23,374 nt of DNA from positions 1-23,374 of the forward strand of contig JAFADI010000104.1 in NCBI GenBank assembly GCA_023424965.1. The letters run 5' to 3'. The position numbers were made by a program, and so were the translations under genes. The notes beneath the pieces were generated by a model. The model saw nothing but the letters and a program-made list of their open reading frames with translations. It was not told the DNA's origin and made no database searches. The DNA comes from Bacillota bacterium (GTDB taxonomy: Bacteria > Bacillota > Clostridia > Acetivibrionales > JAFADI01). Positions 1-6,917 of this stretch are shown here, piece after piece; the stretch's first letter is position 1, and each line of letters begins with the position of its first letter.

Positions 1-966
1 TACGACTGGAGAAGGGTCTCCGTTTTCAACCCCGGTGTGATTCTGGAGGGGGACAGGTTTTTAATGTATGAAAGGGCCGCCGGCTCTCTAAAACCCTTTC
101 AGACCAGTATCGGGCTTCTGGAAAGCCATGATGGAGTGAATTTTACCTCGGTTTCGGATAAGCCGGTATTTGCGGGAGAAATGCTGGGTTTTTCCGGGGG
201 AAGCGTGGAAGATGCCAGGGTGGTGAAGCTTGACGGACTGTTTTACATGTGCTATGCGCTGCAGCCCTACCGGTTTGATTGCTGGCCCACGGGAATTGCC
301 GTACCGAACTATTATCCCCGCAATTATCCCGAATGGGAGGAGCACAACGTAGAGCCAATGATCACCCGTTCGGGGATCGCCGTTTCCGAAGACGGCATCC
401 ATTTCAGGCAGCTGTGCTATACCACGCCTCCCGAGATTGACGACAGGGATAATGCGTTATTTCCCGAGAAGATAAAGGGCAGGTTTGCAATTTTGAGAAG
501 GCCCATGCAGTATGTGGGGAAGGAATATGGGACGGACATCCCCGGCATATGGATATCTTATTCCGATGACCTGCTTGAATGGTCAAAGCCGGAACTTGTG
601 GCAGTGGCGGAGAACTTTCGCTGGGAAGGCACCAAAATAGGTGCGGCAGCAACACCCTTGAAGACGGAAAAGGGCTGGCTGGTACTGTATCACGGGGTTG
701 ATGCCGGTTCGGTCTACCGGGTGGGCGCCATGCTTCTGGACCTGGAAGATCCCCGGAAAGTACTGGCAAGAACCAAGGGCCCCATCATGGAGCCGGAAGA
801 GTACTATGAAAAATCCGGGCTGGTCATACCAAATACGGTTTTCCCTACGGCAAATATTATTAAGGATGACCTTTTATATATCTACTACGGCTGCTGCGAT
901 ACCTGCATAGGGCTTGCCACCGTGGAGCTGGATGCGCTGCTGGAGTATATTCTGGAGCAGAATTGA
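1..966 (+). CDS. GH130 mannoside phosphorylase, 5'-truncated by window edge
   Basis: The frame is open from base 1 (it begins YDWRRVSVFNPG), so the true start lies upstream; the GTG at 37 is internal. The 321 visible residues carry the GH130 hallmarks in order: FNPG near the N-terminus, GGSVEDAR (about residue 63; the Asp of the ED pair is the expected general acid), the ALFPEKI...ILRRP block, LYHGV...YRVGAMLLDLEDP, and PNTVFP...YYGCCDT near the C-terminus. GH130 enzymes are cytoplasmic inverting phosphorylases (some are hydrolases) that split beta-mannosides with phosphate to give mannose 1-phosphate. Substrates in the family include mannosyl-glucose, beta-1,4-manno-oligosaccharides and beta-1,2-mannobiose; which applies cannot be decided here. 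No transporter or partner glycosidase is visible because the upstream side is cut. The gene ends at TGA 964-966, just before a hairpin. Confidence 0.9.
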   Translation, partial: YDWRRVSVFNPGVILEGDRFLMYERAAGSLKPFQTSIGLLESHDGVNFTSVSDKPVFAGEMLGFSGGSVEDARVVKLDGLFYMCYALQPYRFDCWPTGIAVPNYYPRNYPEWEEHNVEPMITRSGIAVSEDGIHFRQLCYTTPPEIDDRDNALFPEKIKGRFAILRRPMQYVGKEYGTDIPGIWISYSDDLLEWSKPELVAVAENFRWEGTKIGAAATPLKTEKGWLVLYHGVDAGSVYRVGAMLLDLEDPRKVLARTKGPIMEPEEYYEKSGLVIPNTVFPTANIIKDDLLYIYYGCCDTCIGLATVELDALLEYILEQN

Positions 967-978
967 GCCGGCAAAGCT

Positions 979-1012
979 AAAGAAGAGAATGCCTTCAGGC
1001 ATTCTCTTCTTT
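979..1012. terminator. Bidirectional hairpin terminator shared by GH130 gene and convergent small gene
   Basis: A perfect 16-bp inverted repeat (arms 979-994 and 997-1012, AAAGAAGAGAATGCCT and its complement) with a nominal 2-base centre. The tail on the plus strand is T-rich but interrupted. The right part also encodes the last codons and the TGA stop of the minus-strand gene, so the two transcripts share this element. Confidence 0.7.
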
Positions 1013-1216
1013 GCTTTCATATAAATTATAAACTATACACTTTGATGCCTTTCTGGTCTTGGAAGGCTTTGCAGCCTTTTTAGACGCACCTCCCGCCGCG
1101 GCTTTCGCGGTAGAAGACTTTGGTGCTGCGGACTTGACATGTGCCTTAACGCTGCAGTTTTTATTGGAGCAGTTGCCGTTAAATATCATTGAGCCGCATG
1201 TACAGAATTCTGCCAA
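995..1216 (-). CDS. Small Cys-rich protein with Lys/Ala-rich tail
   Basis: Function unknown. A longer frame opens at 1249, but the best start is TTG at 1216-1214: AAAAGGAG (1232-1225) lies 8 bases upstream, and the bases of that ribosome site would otherwise be codons for Lys-Gly-Val. The 73-residue product begins (M)AEFCTCGSMIFNGNC and has Cys residues spaced C-x-C...C-x4-C, like a small zinc-ribbon knuckle. A Lys/Ala/Ser-rich stretch (about residues 27-57) of histone-like composition follows, then a short polar end. This suggests a metal-binding knuckle on a nucleic-acid-binding tail, but that is inference from composition. The gene is monocistronic and convergent with the GH130 gene, and its last codons form one arm of the shared hairpin. 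Confidence 0.65.
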   Translation of the reverse strand: MAEFCTCGSMIFNGNCSNKNCSVKAHVKSAAPKSSTAKAAAGGASKKAAKPSKTRKASKCIVYNLYESKEENA

Positions 1217-1541
1217 ATATATCACTCCTTTTAAGATACCACCATCCAAGCATCAAAACTTATGAAAAGACAGATAAATTTTGATGATATGCCATAGGCT
1301 ATGTAAAATATTATTTGCTTTAAAAGGGTTAATAATGTTTATTTTACAAAATATATTATTTAGCTTAAAAATGGTGGTGAATCCTATTATTAAGTATATC
1401 ACAAAAAGATGCTTTTAAATTAGGTTTGGGGAAATTTTATTGAATAAAAATATATGGTAAGAATTTTTATTGAATTTAACTGATGGTATTGGTATTATAT
1501 AGAATGAGTAACTGCTAACTATAAAGAAAATGGGGGATATT
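1217..1541. other. AT-rich divergent intergenic region
   Basis: About 325 bases between divergent genes with no coding potential seen. It holds the ribosome site of the minus gene (1225-1232), a promoter for the plus-strand gene (1470-1498), and an AT-rich inverted repeat: GTAAAATA at 1303-1310 against TATTTTAC at 1340-1347, with a second paired stretch TTATT/AATAA inside. No clear minus-strand promoter hexamers were found. Confidence 0.5.
1470..1498 (+). promoter_or_regulatory. Sigma-A-type promoter for DUF624 operon
   Basis: TTGAAT at 1470-1475 and TATTAT at 1493-1498 with a 17-base spacer, placing the start of transcription about 35 bases before the gene at 1542. Confidence 0.6.
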
Positions 1542-2396
1542 ATGGGAGGATTTTTTGGTCTGTTTGATTATTCCAAGCCCGGGCCCGGCATTGCCAAAGA
1601 TGCGCCGCCCAAGCCGAGGGTGATGGTGTTTCTGGATATCTTCACCAGGAAATTCTGGAATTTAATCAAAATCAACCTCTTGTTTTCAATTTTTAATATA
1701 CCTGCGCTCGTCCTGCTCATATTTATGGGAGTCTTTTCTACTTCCCTGTTTCCGCCCGTGAATGGTATAGATTTATATATGGACCTGATTGTCCGGTTGG
1801 TGATAGGATCCTTTTTCATCTGCATACCGCTTATAACCGTTGGGCCTGCGCAAGCCGGGTTTACCTACCTGCTCCGAAACTATGCCAGGGAGGAGCATGC
1901 GTTTATCTGGTCGGATTTCAAGGAGCATGCCTTGAAAAATTTCAAGGAAAGCGTGATTATCAGTCTTGTTGACCTGGTTGTGGTCCTGCTGGTGGTTGTG
2001 GATATCTACCTGTACCTGAAAATGTCCAACGGCAGCATACTCTTTTCCATCGCCACGGCATTTTTGGCACTGTCCTTTGTGGTTTTCCTGATGATGCATT
2101 TGTATATCTATCCCATGCTGGTGACTTTTAAGCTGAGCATAAAGCAGATTTATAAAAACGCACTGATATTTTCCATTATAAGATTTCTTCCCAACTTAGG
2201 GATTTTACTGCTGTGCGCGGTGTTACTGGTGGTGACCTTCTACTTGCCTGTAGTAGGATTTATCCTCTTTCCTTTAATAACCGTAAGCACGATTTCCCTC
2301 ATTACCAACTTTTACGTTTATCCGTCATTGAAAAAGTATATGATTGACAAGGTGGAAGGTCAAGCCGCCGCACCGGAGGAAACAGGCAATCCGTAA
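1542..2396 (+). CDS. DUF624 (YesL-like) integral membrane protein
   Basis: A 284-residue polytopic membrane protein. It has five to six hydrophobic segments (about residues 40-65, 85-115, 135-160, 165-200, 215-270). The conserved DUF624 block GPAQAGFTYLLRNYAREEH followed by F-W-SDF and KNFKES sits after the second segment. Family members are often found beside carbohydrate-use genes in Firmicutes; their biochemical role is not established. The in-frame ATG at 1530 is possible, but the ATG at 1542 is preferred because GGGGGA lies just ahead of it and relatives begin MGGFFxLF. The hydrophilic C-terminus (GQAAAPEETGNP) is probably cytoplasmic. It is the first gene of a likely three-gene operon; 71 bases separate it from the response regulator, with no terminator in between. 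Confidence 0.85.
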   Translation: MGGFFGLFDYSKPGPGIAKDAPPKPRVMVFLDIFTRKFWNLIKINLLFSIFNIPALVLLIFMGVFSTSLFPPVNGIDLYMDLIVRLVIGSFFICIPLITVGPAQAGFTYLLRNYAREEHAFIWSDFKEHALKNFKESVIISLVDLVVVLLVVVDIYLYLKMSNGSILFSIATAFLALSFVVFLMMHLYIYPMLVTFKLSIKQIYKNALIFSIIRFLPNLGILLLCAVLLVVTFYLPVVGFILFPLITVSTISLITNFYVYPSLKKYMIDKVEGQAAAPEETGNP

Positions 2397-2467
2397 GGCG
2401 GGCGGGTAGAAGTATTGGCGTTTGCATGGTGATACATCGTTCCTGAGTGCAAACTAGGAGAAAATGT

Positions 2468-3400
2468 ATGTTTAAAAAAAAGATATTGATCATCGATGAT
2501 ACGGAACTTATGGTGAAGTATATTACCGATATATTGGAGGAAGCCGACTACGAAGTTGTACATGCCCATAATGGTACCGAAGGACTTCAGAAGGTAAGAG
2601 AGGAAAAGCCCGACCTTGTGCTGCTCGATGTTGTTATGCCGGGCATGAACGGTTTTGAGGTTTGCAAAATACTGAGGGATGATGAGAGCAACAACCTCAT
2701 GCCCATCATCATGCTTACAGCCCAGGACAATGAGGACGACAAGCTGGCAGGCCTGGAGCTGGGGGCGGACGACTATATTATCAAGCCTTTCAATCACAGG
2801 GAACTCCTCAGCCGGGTAAGGAATACGCTAAAACGCATCGACAGGAACCGGTGGGCCAATCCCCTTACGGGACTTCAGGGAAATATCGAGATCCAGGGGG
2901 AAATCAACCAGAGAATAGCCAAGAGAGAGCTCTTTTCGGTAATCTATGCCGATCTGGACAATTTTAAGGCCTTCAATGATGTATATGGTTTTGCCAGTGG
3001 AGACACGGCGATAAAAATGACAGCGGATATCATCGTGGACAATGTGCATGTTCTGGGCTCACCCAAGGATTTCATAGGGCATGTGGGCGGTGATGATTTT
3101 GTCGTAATCACGGTGCCGGGACATGACACCGTCATATCGGAAGGAATCATAAAGGATTTTGACAGGAAAATACTTTCCCTTTATTCACCGGAGGACAGAA
3201 AGACCGGATATATTATTACAACCAACAGGCAGGGGCAGATAATGAAATTTCCCATCATGTCCATTTCCATTGCCCTGGTCTCAAATGAACGGAGAAATCT
3301 CATAAGTCACATTCAAGTTGCTGAAATCGCCGCAGAGCTTAAGAAAAAGGCGAAAGCTGCTGCGGGAAGCGTTTATGTCAGGGACCGCCGTACTACATAG
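2468..3400 (+). CDS. Response regulator: receiver domain plus degenerate GGDEF domain
   Basis: A 310-residue cytoplasmic protein. The N-terminal receiver domain (about residues 4-122) has the acidic pair D10/D11, phospho-acceptor D54 (LLDVVMPGMNG), T84 and K106 (KPF). The C-terminal GGDEF-like domain (about 130-300) keeps the nucleotide and metal region D162-L-D164-N-F-K...N170-D171...G174, but the signature reads G207-G-D-D-F211, with Asp in place of the catalytic Glu. In active diguanylate cyclases this motif makes cyclic di-GMP; here activity is doubtful, and the domain may bind GTP or a partner instead. No RxxD inhibitory site stands out. The start is ATG 2468, chosen over GTG 2447 because AGGAG (2456-2460) lies 7 bases ahead. 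No histidine kinase is adjacent. The next gene follows after 18 bases. Confidence 0.88.
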   Translation: MFKKKILIIDDTELMVKYITDILEEADYEVVHAHNGTEGLQKVREEKPDLVLLDVVMPGMNGFEVCKILRDDESNNLMPIIMLTAQDNEDDKLAGLELGADDYIIKPFNHRELLSRVRNTLKRIDRNRWANPLTGLQGNIEIQGEINQRIAKRELFSVIYADLDNFKAFNDVYGFASGDTAIKMTADIIVDNVHVLGSPKDFIGHVGGDDFVVITVPGHDTVISEGIIKDFDRKILSLYSPEDRKTGYIITTNRQGQIMKFPIMSISIALVSNERRNLISHIQVAEIAAELKKKAKAAAGSVYVRDRRTT

Positions 3401-3418
3401 CACAGGGGGCAAAAGCAC

Positions 3419-3934
3419 ATGCTGCTTAAAAATTCATTGAAGGTTTTTACAAGTTATATCATGGCGCTAACGGTGTTTCTGGTTTTTTTGCCTGCTCCGT
3501 TGAGTCTGTCGAAAGACAATTCACTTTTCTGGTTTTTGTTTTACTGTTACCTGATGTTTACTCTTATGACGCTGCTGATATTTTCCGATATGAAAAAGCT
3601 GGCGGAGAAAGAGAGAAAGCCCGAATACAATCTCAAACCCCATCCCTTAAAAGGACTGCTTATGGGGGTGATCGGCTTTGTGCCTTTCATCGCCGTTGAG
3701 CTTGTTTATCCTTTCATTGCCTTCCAGAATGTTCTGGCAGACAAAATCAAATATCTTGTTTTCAATGGATTGCTGGGGCCCCTCTACGGCTTCATCAACC
3801 TGGGAGGAGAATCTCCTGCCGCATACATCCTTGCTTCGGCGGCTGTGCCTGTCATTGCCATGCTGGGATACATGGCGGGCTACTGGGGAATCGACCTGAA
3901 GGCGCTTGTAAAAAAGTCCGGCGGGCGCCGTTGA
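3419..3934 (+). CDS. Unknown membrane protein
   Basis: I do not recognise this 171-residue protein. It has four likely transmembrane segments (about residues 12-30, 41-57, 78-103 and 137-158). A basic loop (MKKLAEKERKPEYNLKPHP) lies after the second segment, and a basic C-terminal tail (KKSGGRR) suggests a cytoplasmic C-terminus. The segment between the third and fourth helices (NGLLGPLYGFINLGGES) is Gly-rich and could be re-entrant. The ribosome site is a GGGGG run about 9 bases before the ATG. It lies 18 bases after the response regulator and is probably cotranscribed with it and with the DUF624 gene, which would suggest an envelope role under shared control; that is inference. Confidence 0.7.
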   Translation: MLLKNSLKVFTSYIMALTVFLVFLPAPLSLSKDNSLFWFLFYCYLMFTLMTLLIFSDMKKLAEKERKPEYNLKPHPLKGLLMGVIGFVPFIAVELVYPFIAFQNVLADKIKYLVFNGLLGPLYGFINLGGESPAAYILASAAVPVIAMLGYMAGYWGIDLKALVKKSGGRR

Positions 3935-3975
3935 TTTTGCGAAAATACTTATCCTAAAAATTTGCATATGTCCAA

Positions 3976-4019
3976 CCTGTTAATGAATATCTTTATAGTA
4001 ACCAAAATACATTAACAGG
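3976..4019. promoter_or_regulatory. Perfect 10-bp dyad over the cwlD promoter region
   Basis: CCTGTTAATG (3976-3985) and CATTAACAGG (4010-4019) form a perfect inverted repeat 24 bases apart. No T-run follows, so it is not a typical terminator. The right arm overlaps a sigma-E-like -10 (AATACATT, 4006-4013; 6 of 8 match to CATACAMT), with a -35-like GAATATC at 3985-3991, and ends just before the ribosome site. It could be an operator or an mRNA hairpin. Confidence 0.45.
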
Positions 4020-4030
4020 GGCGGAGTAAA

Positions 4031-4750
4031 ATGATCGTAGTAATGAAGAAAAACAACCTGGTGCTGATCGGTCTCTTTTTCCTGCTTTGCATTGCTCTTT
4101 TCAGCCTGAATTCGAGTCATGATGATTCAACCTCAGCCAATACGGAACAGACCTCACAGAAGGTGGTTATCATCGACGCAGGGCATGGAGGGGAAGATCC
4201 CGGTGCTGTGAGTGATTATAGCGGCATAAAGGAAAAGGACATCAACCTGGCCATTGCGAAGAATGTTAAAGACCTGCTGGAGCAGGAAAACTACAGGGTG
4301 ATCATGACAAGGGATGAAGACCGGCTGGAATACAGCTCTGAAACCAGGAACATCATACAGAAGAGAAAAGAAGACCTGCTGAGGCGGAAAAAGATTATGG
4401 ACGAAGGCGGGGCCAATATCGTCGTAAGCATTCACCTGAATAAATTTCCGCAAACCCAGTATTTCGGAGCTCAGACCTTTTTTCCTCCCGCTTCCCAGGA
4501 AAGCATGAAGCTGGCCCAGAGCATCCAGGCATCCATAAGGCAGACGGTGGACCCTGAAAACAAACGGGAGGCACTGGTTAAGAAGGAGCCTATCATCATA
4601 CTCAAAGACAGCAAGACAACGACGGCCATCGTTGAATGCGGGTTTTTGTCCAATCCGGAGGAGGAAAAGAAGCTTGGTGATACCGACTATCAGATTAAGC
4701 TTGCTGCAGCCATCAAAGATGGAATCAACGGGTATTTCGCAAATAAATGA
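4031..4750 (+). CDS. cwlD: N-acetylmuramoyl-L-alanine amidase CwlD
   Basis: A zinc amidase (Amidase_3 fold) of 239 residues, the usual CwlD length. CwlD removes the peptide from muramic acid during spore cortex synthesis so that muramic-delta-lactam can be made, the mark recognised by germination lytic enzymes. An N-terminal membrane anchor lies at about residues 8-26 after a short basic start. Zinc ligands are expected at H52 (IIDAGHGGEDPGA), E68 (KEKDINLA) and H135 (VSIHLN); catalytic E202 lies in VECGFLSNPEE. Start ATG 4031 follows GGAG by 4 bases. The gene stands alone, downstream of a dyad with sigma-E-like boxes. No gerD-type partner is adjacent, but neighbouring wall genes fit a sporulation block. 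Confidence 0.92.
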   Translation: MIVVMKKNNLVLIGLFFLLCIALFSLNSSHDDSTSANTEQTSQKVVIIDAGHGGEDPGAVSDYSGIKEKDINLAIAKNVKDLLEQENYRVIMTRDEDRLEYSSETRNIIQKRKEDLLRRKKIMDEGGANIVVSIHLNKFPQTQYFGAQTFFPPASQESMKLAQSIQASIRQTVDPENKREALVKKEPIIILKDSKTTTAIVECGFLSNPEEEKKLGDTDYQIKLAAAIKDGINGYFANK

Positions 4751-4795
4751 AGCTTTCAAAAGAATTAATTTATACATTATTCCCTGGAGCGGTAA

Positions 4796-4833
4796 CACCC
4801 CTATAACGTATACATAATATGTTTATAGGGGTG
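4796..4833. promoter_or_regulatory. Perfect 11-bp dyad containing a CATAATAT box and the ymaF-like ribosome site
   Basis: CACCCCTATAA (4796-4806) and TTATAGGGGTG (4823-4833) are perfect inverted arms. The 16-base loop carries CATAATAT (4813-4820), which fits the CATANNNT -10 box of mother-cell sigma factors (sigma-E/K), with AC about 15-16 bases upstream. The right arm contains GGGGTG, the ribosome site for the ATG at 4839. It could be an operator around a late sporulation promoter, or an RNA hairpin that hides the ribosome site. Confidence 0.5.
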
Positions 4834-4838
4834 ATTTT

Positions 4839-5126
4839 ATGCCAGATGGTTTACACAGTCACAAATACCGTGGTGTTACTACCATAAATGAAGGACACCG
4901 GCAGGGCTATTCGGGAGTTACCACCAGGGAGCCCGACTACAGGGGACATACCCATTATATGACGGGATACACGACGCTTGAAGACGGGCACGTTCATTTC
5001 TTTTCGGTAATGGCAGGTCCGGCAATTCAATTGCGCCATGGCCACATACACAGCTATTCCGGTGTCACAGCTTTAGATTCCGGGCATGTACACAGGTTTG
5101 AAGGCTTCACTTCCGTTCACACCTGA
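4839..5126 (+). CDS. YmaF-family His-rich repeat protein
   Basis: A 95-residue protein made of about five to six degenerate repeats of 14-20 residues. Each starts with an H-x-H or G-H pair and runs to an aromatic-SGVTT-like segment (HSHKYRGVTT, HRQGYSGVTT, HTHYMTGYTT, HVHFF, HIHSYSGVTA, HVHRFEGFTS). This matches the YmaF family of Bacillus and clostridia, whose function is not established. The many His pairs make metal binding plausible. There is no signal peptide or membrane segment. The gene is monocistronic: it starts after a dyad with a CATAATAT box and ends at a strong terminator. The position next to cwlD and the sporulation-type box hint at expression during sporulation; this is inference. 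Confidence 0.8.
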   Translation: MPDGLHSHKYRGVTTINEGHRQGYSGVTTREPDYRGHTHYMTGYTTLEDGHVHFFSVMAGPAIQLRHGHIHSYSGVTALDSGHVHRFEGFTSVHT

Positions 5127-5146
5127 CAGCCCGTAGCAATTCCCAC

Positions 5147-5186
5147 AGGGGCGCTTTTTGTTACCAAACAAAAGCGCCCCTCTTTT
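5147..5186 (+). terminator. Strong rho-independent terminator after ymaF-like gene
   Basis: Arm AGGGGCGCTTTTTGTT (5147-5162) pairs with AACAAAAGCGCCCCT (5167-5181), with one extra T bulged. The 4-base loop is ACCA, and TCTTTT follows. Confidence 0.88.
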
Positions 5187-5257
5187 CGTGGTGCCACCCT
5201 TTACGGCCCATCCCAGGTGGAATTATTTACATGCTGATTTTAAAGCTGGAAGCATTG

Positions 5258-5263
5258 TATAAT
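5258..5263 (+). promoter_or_regulatory. Candidate -10 box for LysM protein gene
   Basis: TATAAT at 5258-5263, about 40 bases before the start codon at 5303. No convincing -35 hexamer stands at 16-18 bases (GATTTT is the nearest), so it is only a candidate. Confidence 0.35.
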
Positions 5264-5302
5264 TATATGTATTATGTAAACTAAAGAAAGGATGGGTATT
5301 AA

Positions 5303-6814
5303 ATGCAAAAGAGAAAAGTAGTTCCAGTTGTCACGCTGTTAGTTTTTCTGCTGACTTCCCTCGTTTTACCGGTACATGCCGATGTGACAGGCGGCTCGAG
5401 TGTTTTGGTGAACAACACCATTGTTCCGGGCAGTGCGGCTCCGGTATATTCGAACGGCACCCTGCTTGTACCGGCCAGGGAATTCGTCCAGGCCCTGGGA
5501 GGGACATTTACCTCCGACACGGTGAAGGGGACGGCAAAATTGGGTGAAAATGAACTGGTATTCCGCCTCGACAACAGCGTTGTAAAATACAACGGGAAAA
5601 ATATACAGGCGCCCGCACCCATGAAAATATCGGGTTACAGGTATATGGTACCTGCGGAATTCACTGCGAAATACCTTGGCGCAGAGGTTTACACGCATAC
5701 CTACAAGAATGCCTTCATGGCTTTCCAGCCCGTCAACGGGAAGCTGACGTACAGTGTTATGCCGGGGGACACCCTGTGGATGATTGCCAGTGTATTCGGG
5801 ACCACCATCCCCTCCATAAGGCAGCTTAACGGCATCACCACGGACATGCTTTATGTGGGTCAGAAGATCGTCATCAAGGATTTTTCCCCTGTTACGAACC
5901 CGGTACAGGCAAAAACGACAGCCAATGCAACCCTGTGGGTAAGCCCTTCCTTTAACGCAAGCGTTGTGGGGTATTTATTGTCAGGGGTTGACGTCAGTAT
6001 AACGGGGAAAAGCGGAGACTGGTACAAGGCTAGAACGCCGAAGGGTGACGGATACCTGTATTATACGGTGGTGGGAGTAAAGCAGGACACAAGCGACAGT
6101 GCTCCGGACAGCACCTATTTTTCAAAAGAGATACCTGTGGACACTTCCAAGAATTATATTACATACGGTACATATACGGTAAAGAAGGGCGACAGCATAT
6201 GGTCCATATCGCAAAATGTAGGGATTCCCGACGTTGAACTGGCACAGGCAAACAATATGTCGGCCACAACGGTTCTGTATGTGGGACAGGTTTTGAAGCT
6301 CCCCATACACAACGTACCGGTGAAGAGTACTCCCGGCGCCGCATATGGAGAAGTGCTGGATTGGTTTAAAGAAGCAAACTATGTTTTTCCCATCGGGAAG
6401 ACAGGCAAGGTCATCGACCTGGAAACGGGCAAGAGCTTCACCATAAAAAGGACCATGGGTGCAAACCATGCGGACTGCGAAACTCCCACAAGCCAGGATA
6501 CACAAATCATGAAACAGATTTTCGGCGGGACCTGGGGATGGAACCGGCGTCCTTTCATTCTTGAGGTGGATGGCAGGAGGCTGGCGGTTTCAATCGCGGG
6601 AATGCCCCACGCAGGTGTGGATGGAGCCGCCTATTTGAAGGATGTGGCCAACCGGAGCGACAATTGGGGCTATGGTCCCAACTATGACAGCATCGCGGGC
6701 AACGGAATGGATGGACATTTTGATGTGTACTTCCTCAATTGTTTACGCCATGTTGACAATCAGATAGACCCTGCACACCAGTACCAGGTTCTTACGGCAG
6801 GAGGCTTGCGGTAA
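5303..6814 (+). CDS. Secreted protein: copper-amine-oxidase-like N-domain, two LysM, SH3b and a conserved C-terminal domain
   Basis: A 503-residue exported protein. Signal peptide about 1-26 (basic start, hydrophobic core, VHA end). A copper amine oxidase N-terminal-like domain (about 31-140; VPAREFVQALGG and YMVPAEF motifs) is a common clostridial wall-protein module. LysM 1 at about 150-193 (PGDTLWMIASVFG), a bacterial SH3 domain at about 205-258, and LysM 2 at about 291-336 (KKGDSIWSI). LysM and SH3b bind peptidoglycan. The last 150 residues form a domain that recurs in clostridial wall proteins; it shows N-H389-A-D391-C-E, M-P-H436 and G-H472-F-D474, a His/Asp pattern that could hold a metal. 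I know of no assigned activity for it. The start is supported by AAAGGA about 10 bases upstream. The gene is monocistronic and convergent with the GH18 gene. Confidence 0.8.
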   Translation: MQKRKVVPVVTLLVFLLTSLVLPVHADVTGGSSVLVNNTIVPGSAAPVYSNGTLLVPAREFVQALGGTFTSDTVKGTAKLGENELVFRLDNSVVKYNGKNIQAPAPMKISGYRYMVPAEFTAKYLGAEVYTHTYKNAFMAFQPVNGKLTYSVMPGDTLWMIASVFGTTIPSIRQLNGITTDMLYVGQKIVIKDFSPVTNPVQAKTTANATLWVSPSFNASVVGYLLSGVDVSITGKSGDWYKARTPKGDGYLYYTVVGVKQDTSDSAPDSTYFSKEIPVDTSKNYITYGTYTVKKGDSIWSISQNVGIPDVELAQANNMSATTVLYVGQVLKLPIHNVPVKSTPGAAYGEVLDWFKEANYVFPIGKTGKVIDLETGKSFTIKRTMGANHADCETPTSQDTQIMKQIFGGTWGWNRRPFILEVDGRRLAVSIAGMPHAGVDGAAYLKDVANRSDNWGYGPNYDSIAGNGMDGHFDVYFLNCLRHVDNQIDPAHQYQVLTAGGLR

Positions 6815-6815
6815 G

Positions 6816-6848
6816 CCGGGAGGCATGGGAAAAGGGCACACCTCCCGG
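6816..6848 (+). terminator. Hairpin just after LysM gene stop
   Basis: CCGGGAGG (6816-6823) pairs with CCTCCCGG (6841-6848) over a 17-base loop, directly after the TAA stop. There is no T-run, so it may act only weakly or as a 3'-end stabiliser. Confidence 0.4.
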
Positions 6849-6879
6849 TGCCGCGGCGATAACCCAGATTTAATATATG

Positions 6880-6917
6880 AAAGCGCAGGACGACCCTATG
6901 GCGTTGTTCTGTGCTTT
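6880..6917. terminator. Candidate bidirectional terminator between convergent LysM genes
   Basis: AAAGCGCAG (6880-6888) pairs with CTGTGCTTT (6909-6917) with one G-T pair, and TTTAT-type tails lie on the plus strand. It reaches the last bases of the minus-strand gene. Confidence 0.45.

Noticed and set aside
4154..4798. Long minus-strand frame opposite cwlD (214 codons)
   Set aside because: It is antisense to a well-supported gene, with composition explained by the cwlD codons and no family resemblance.
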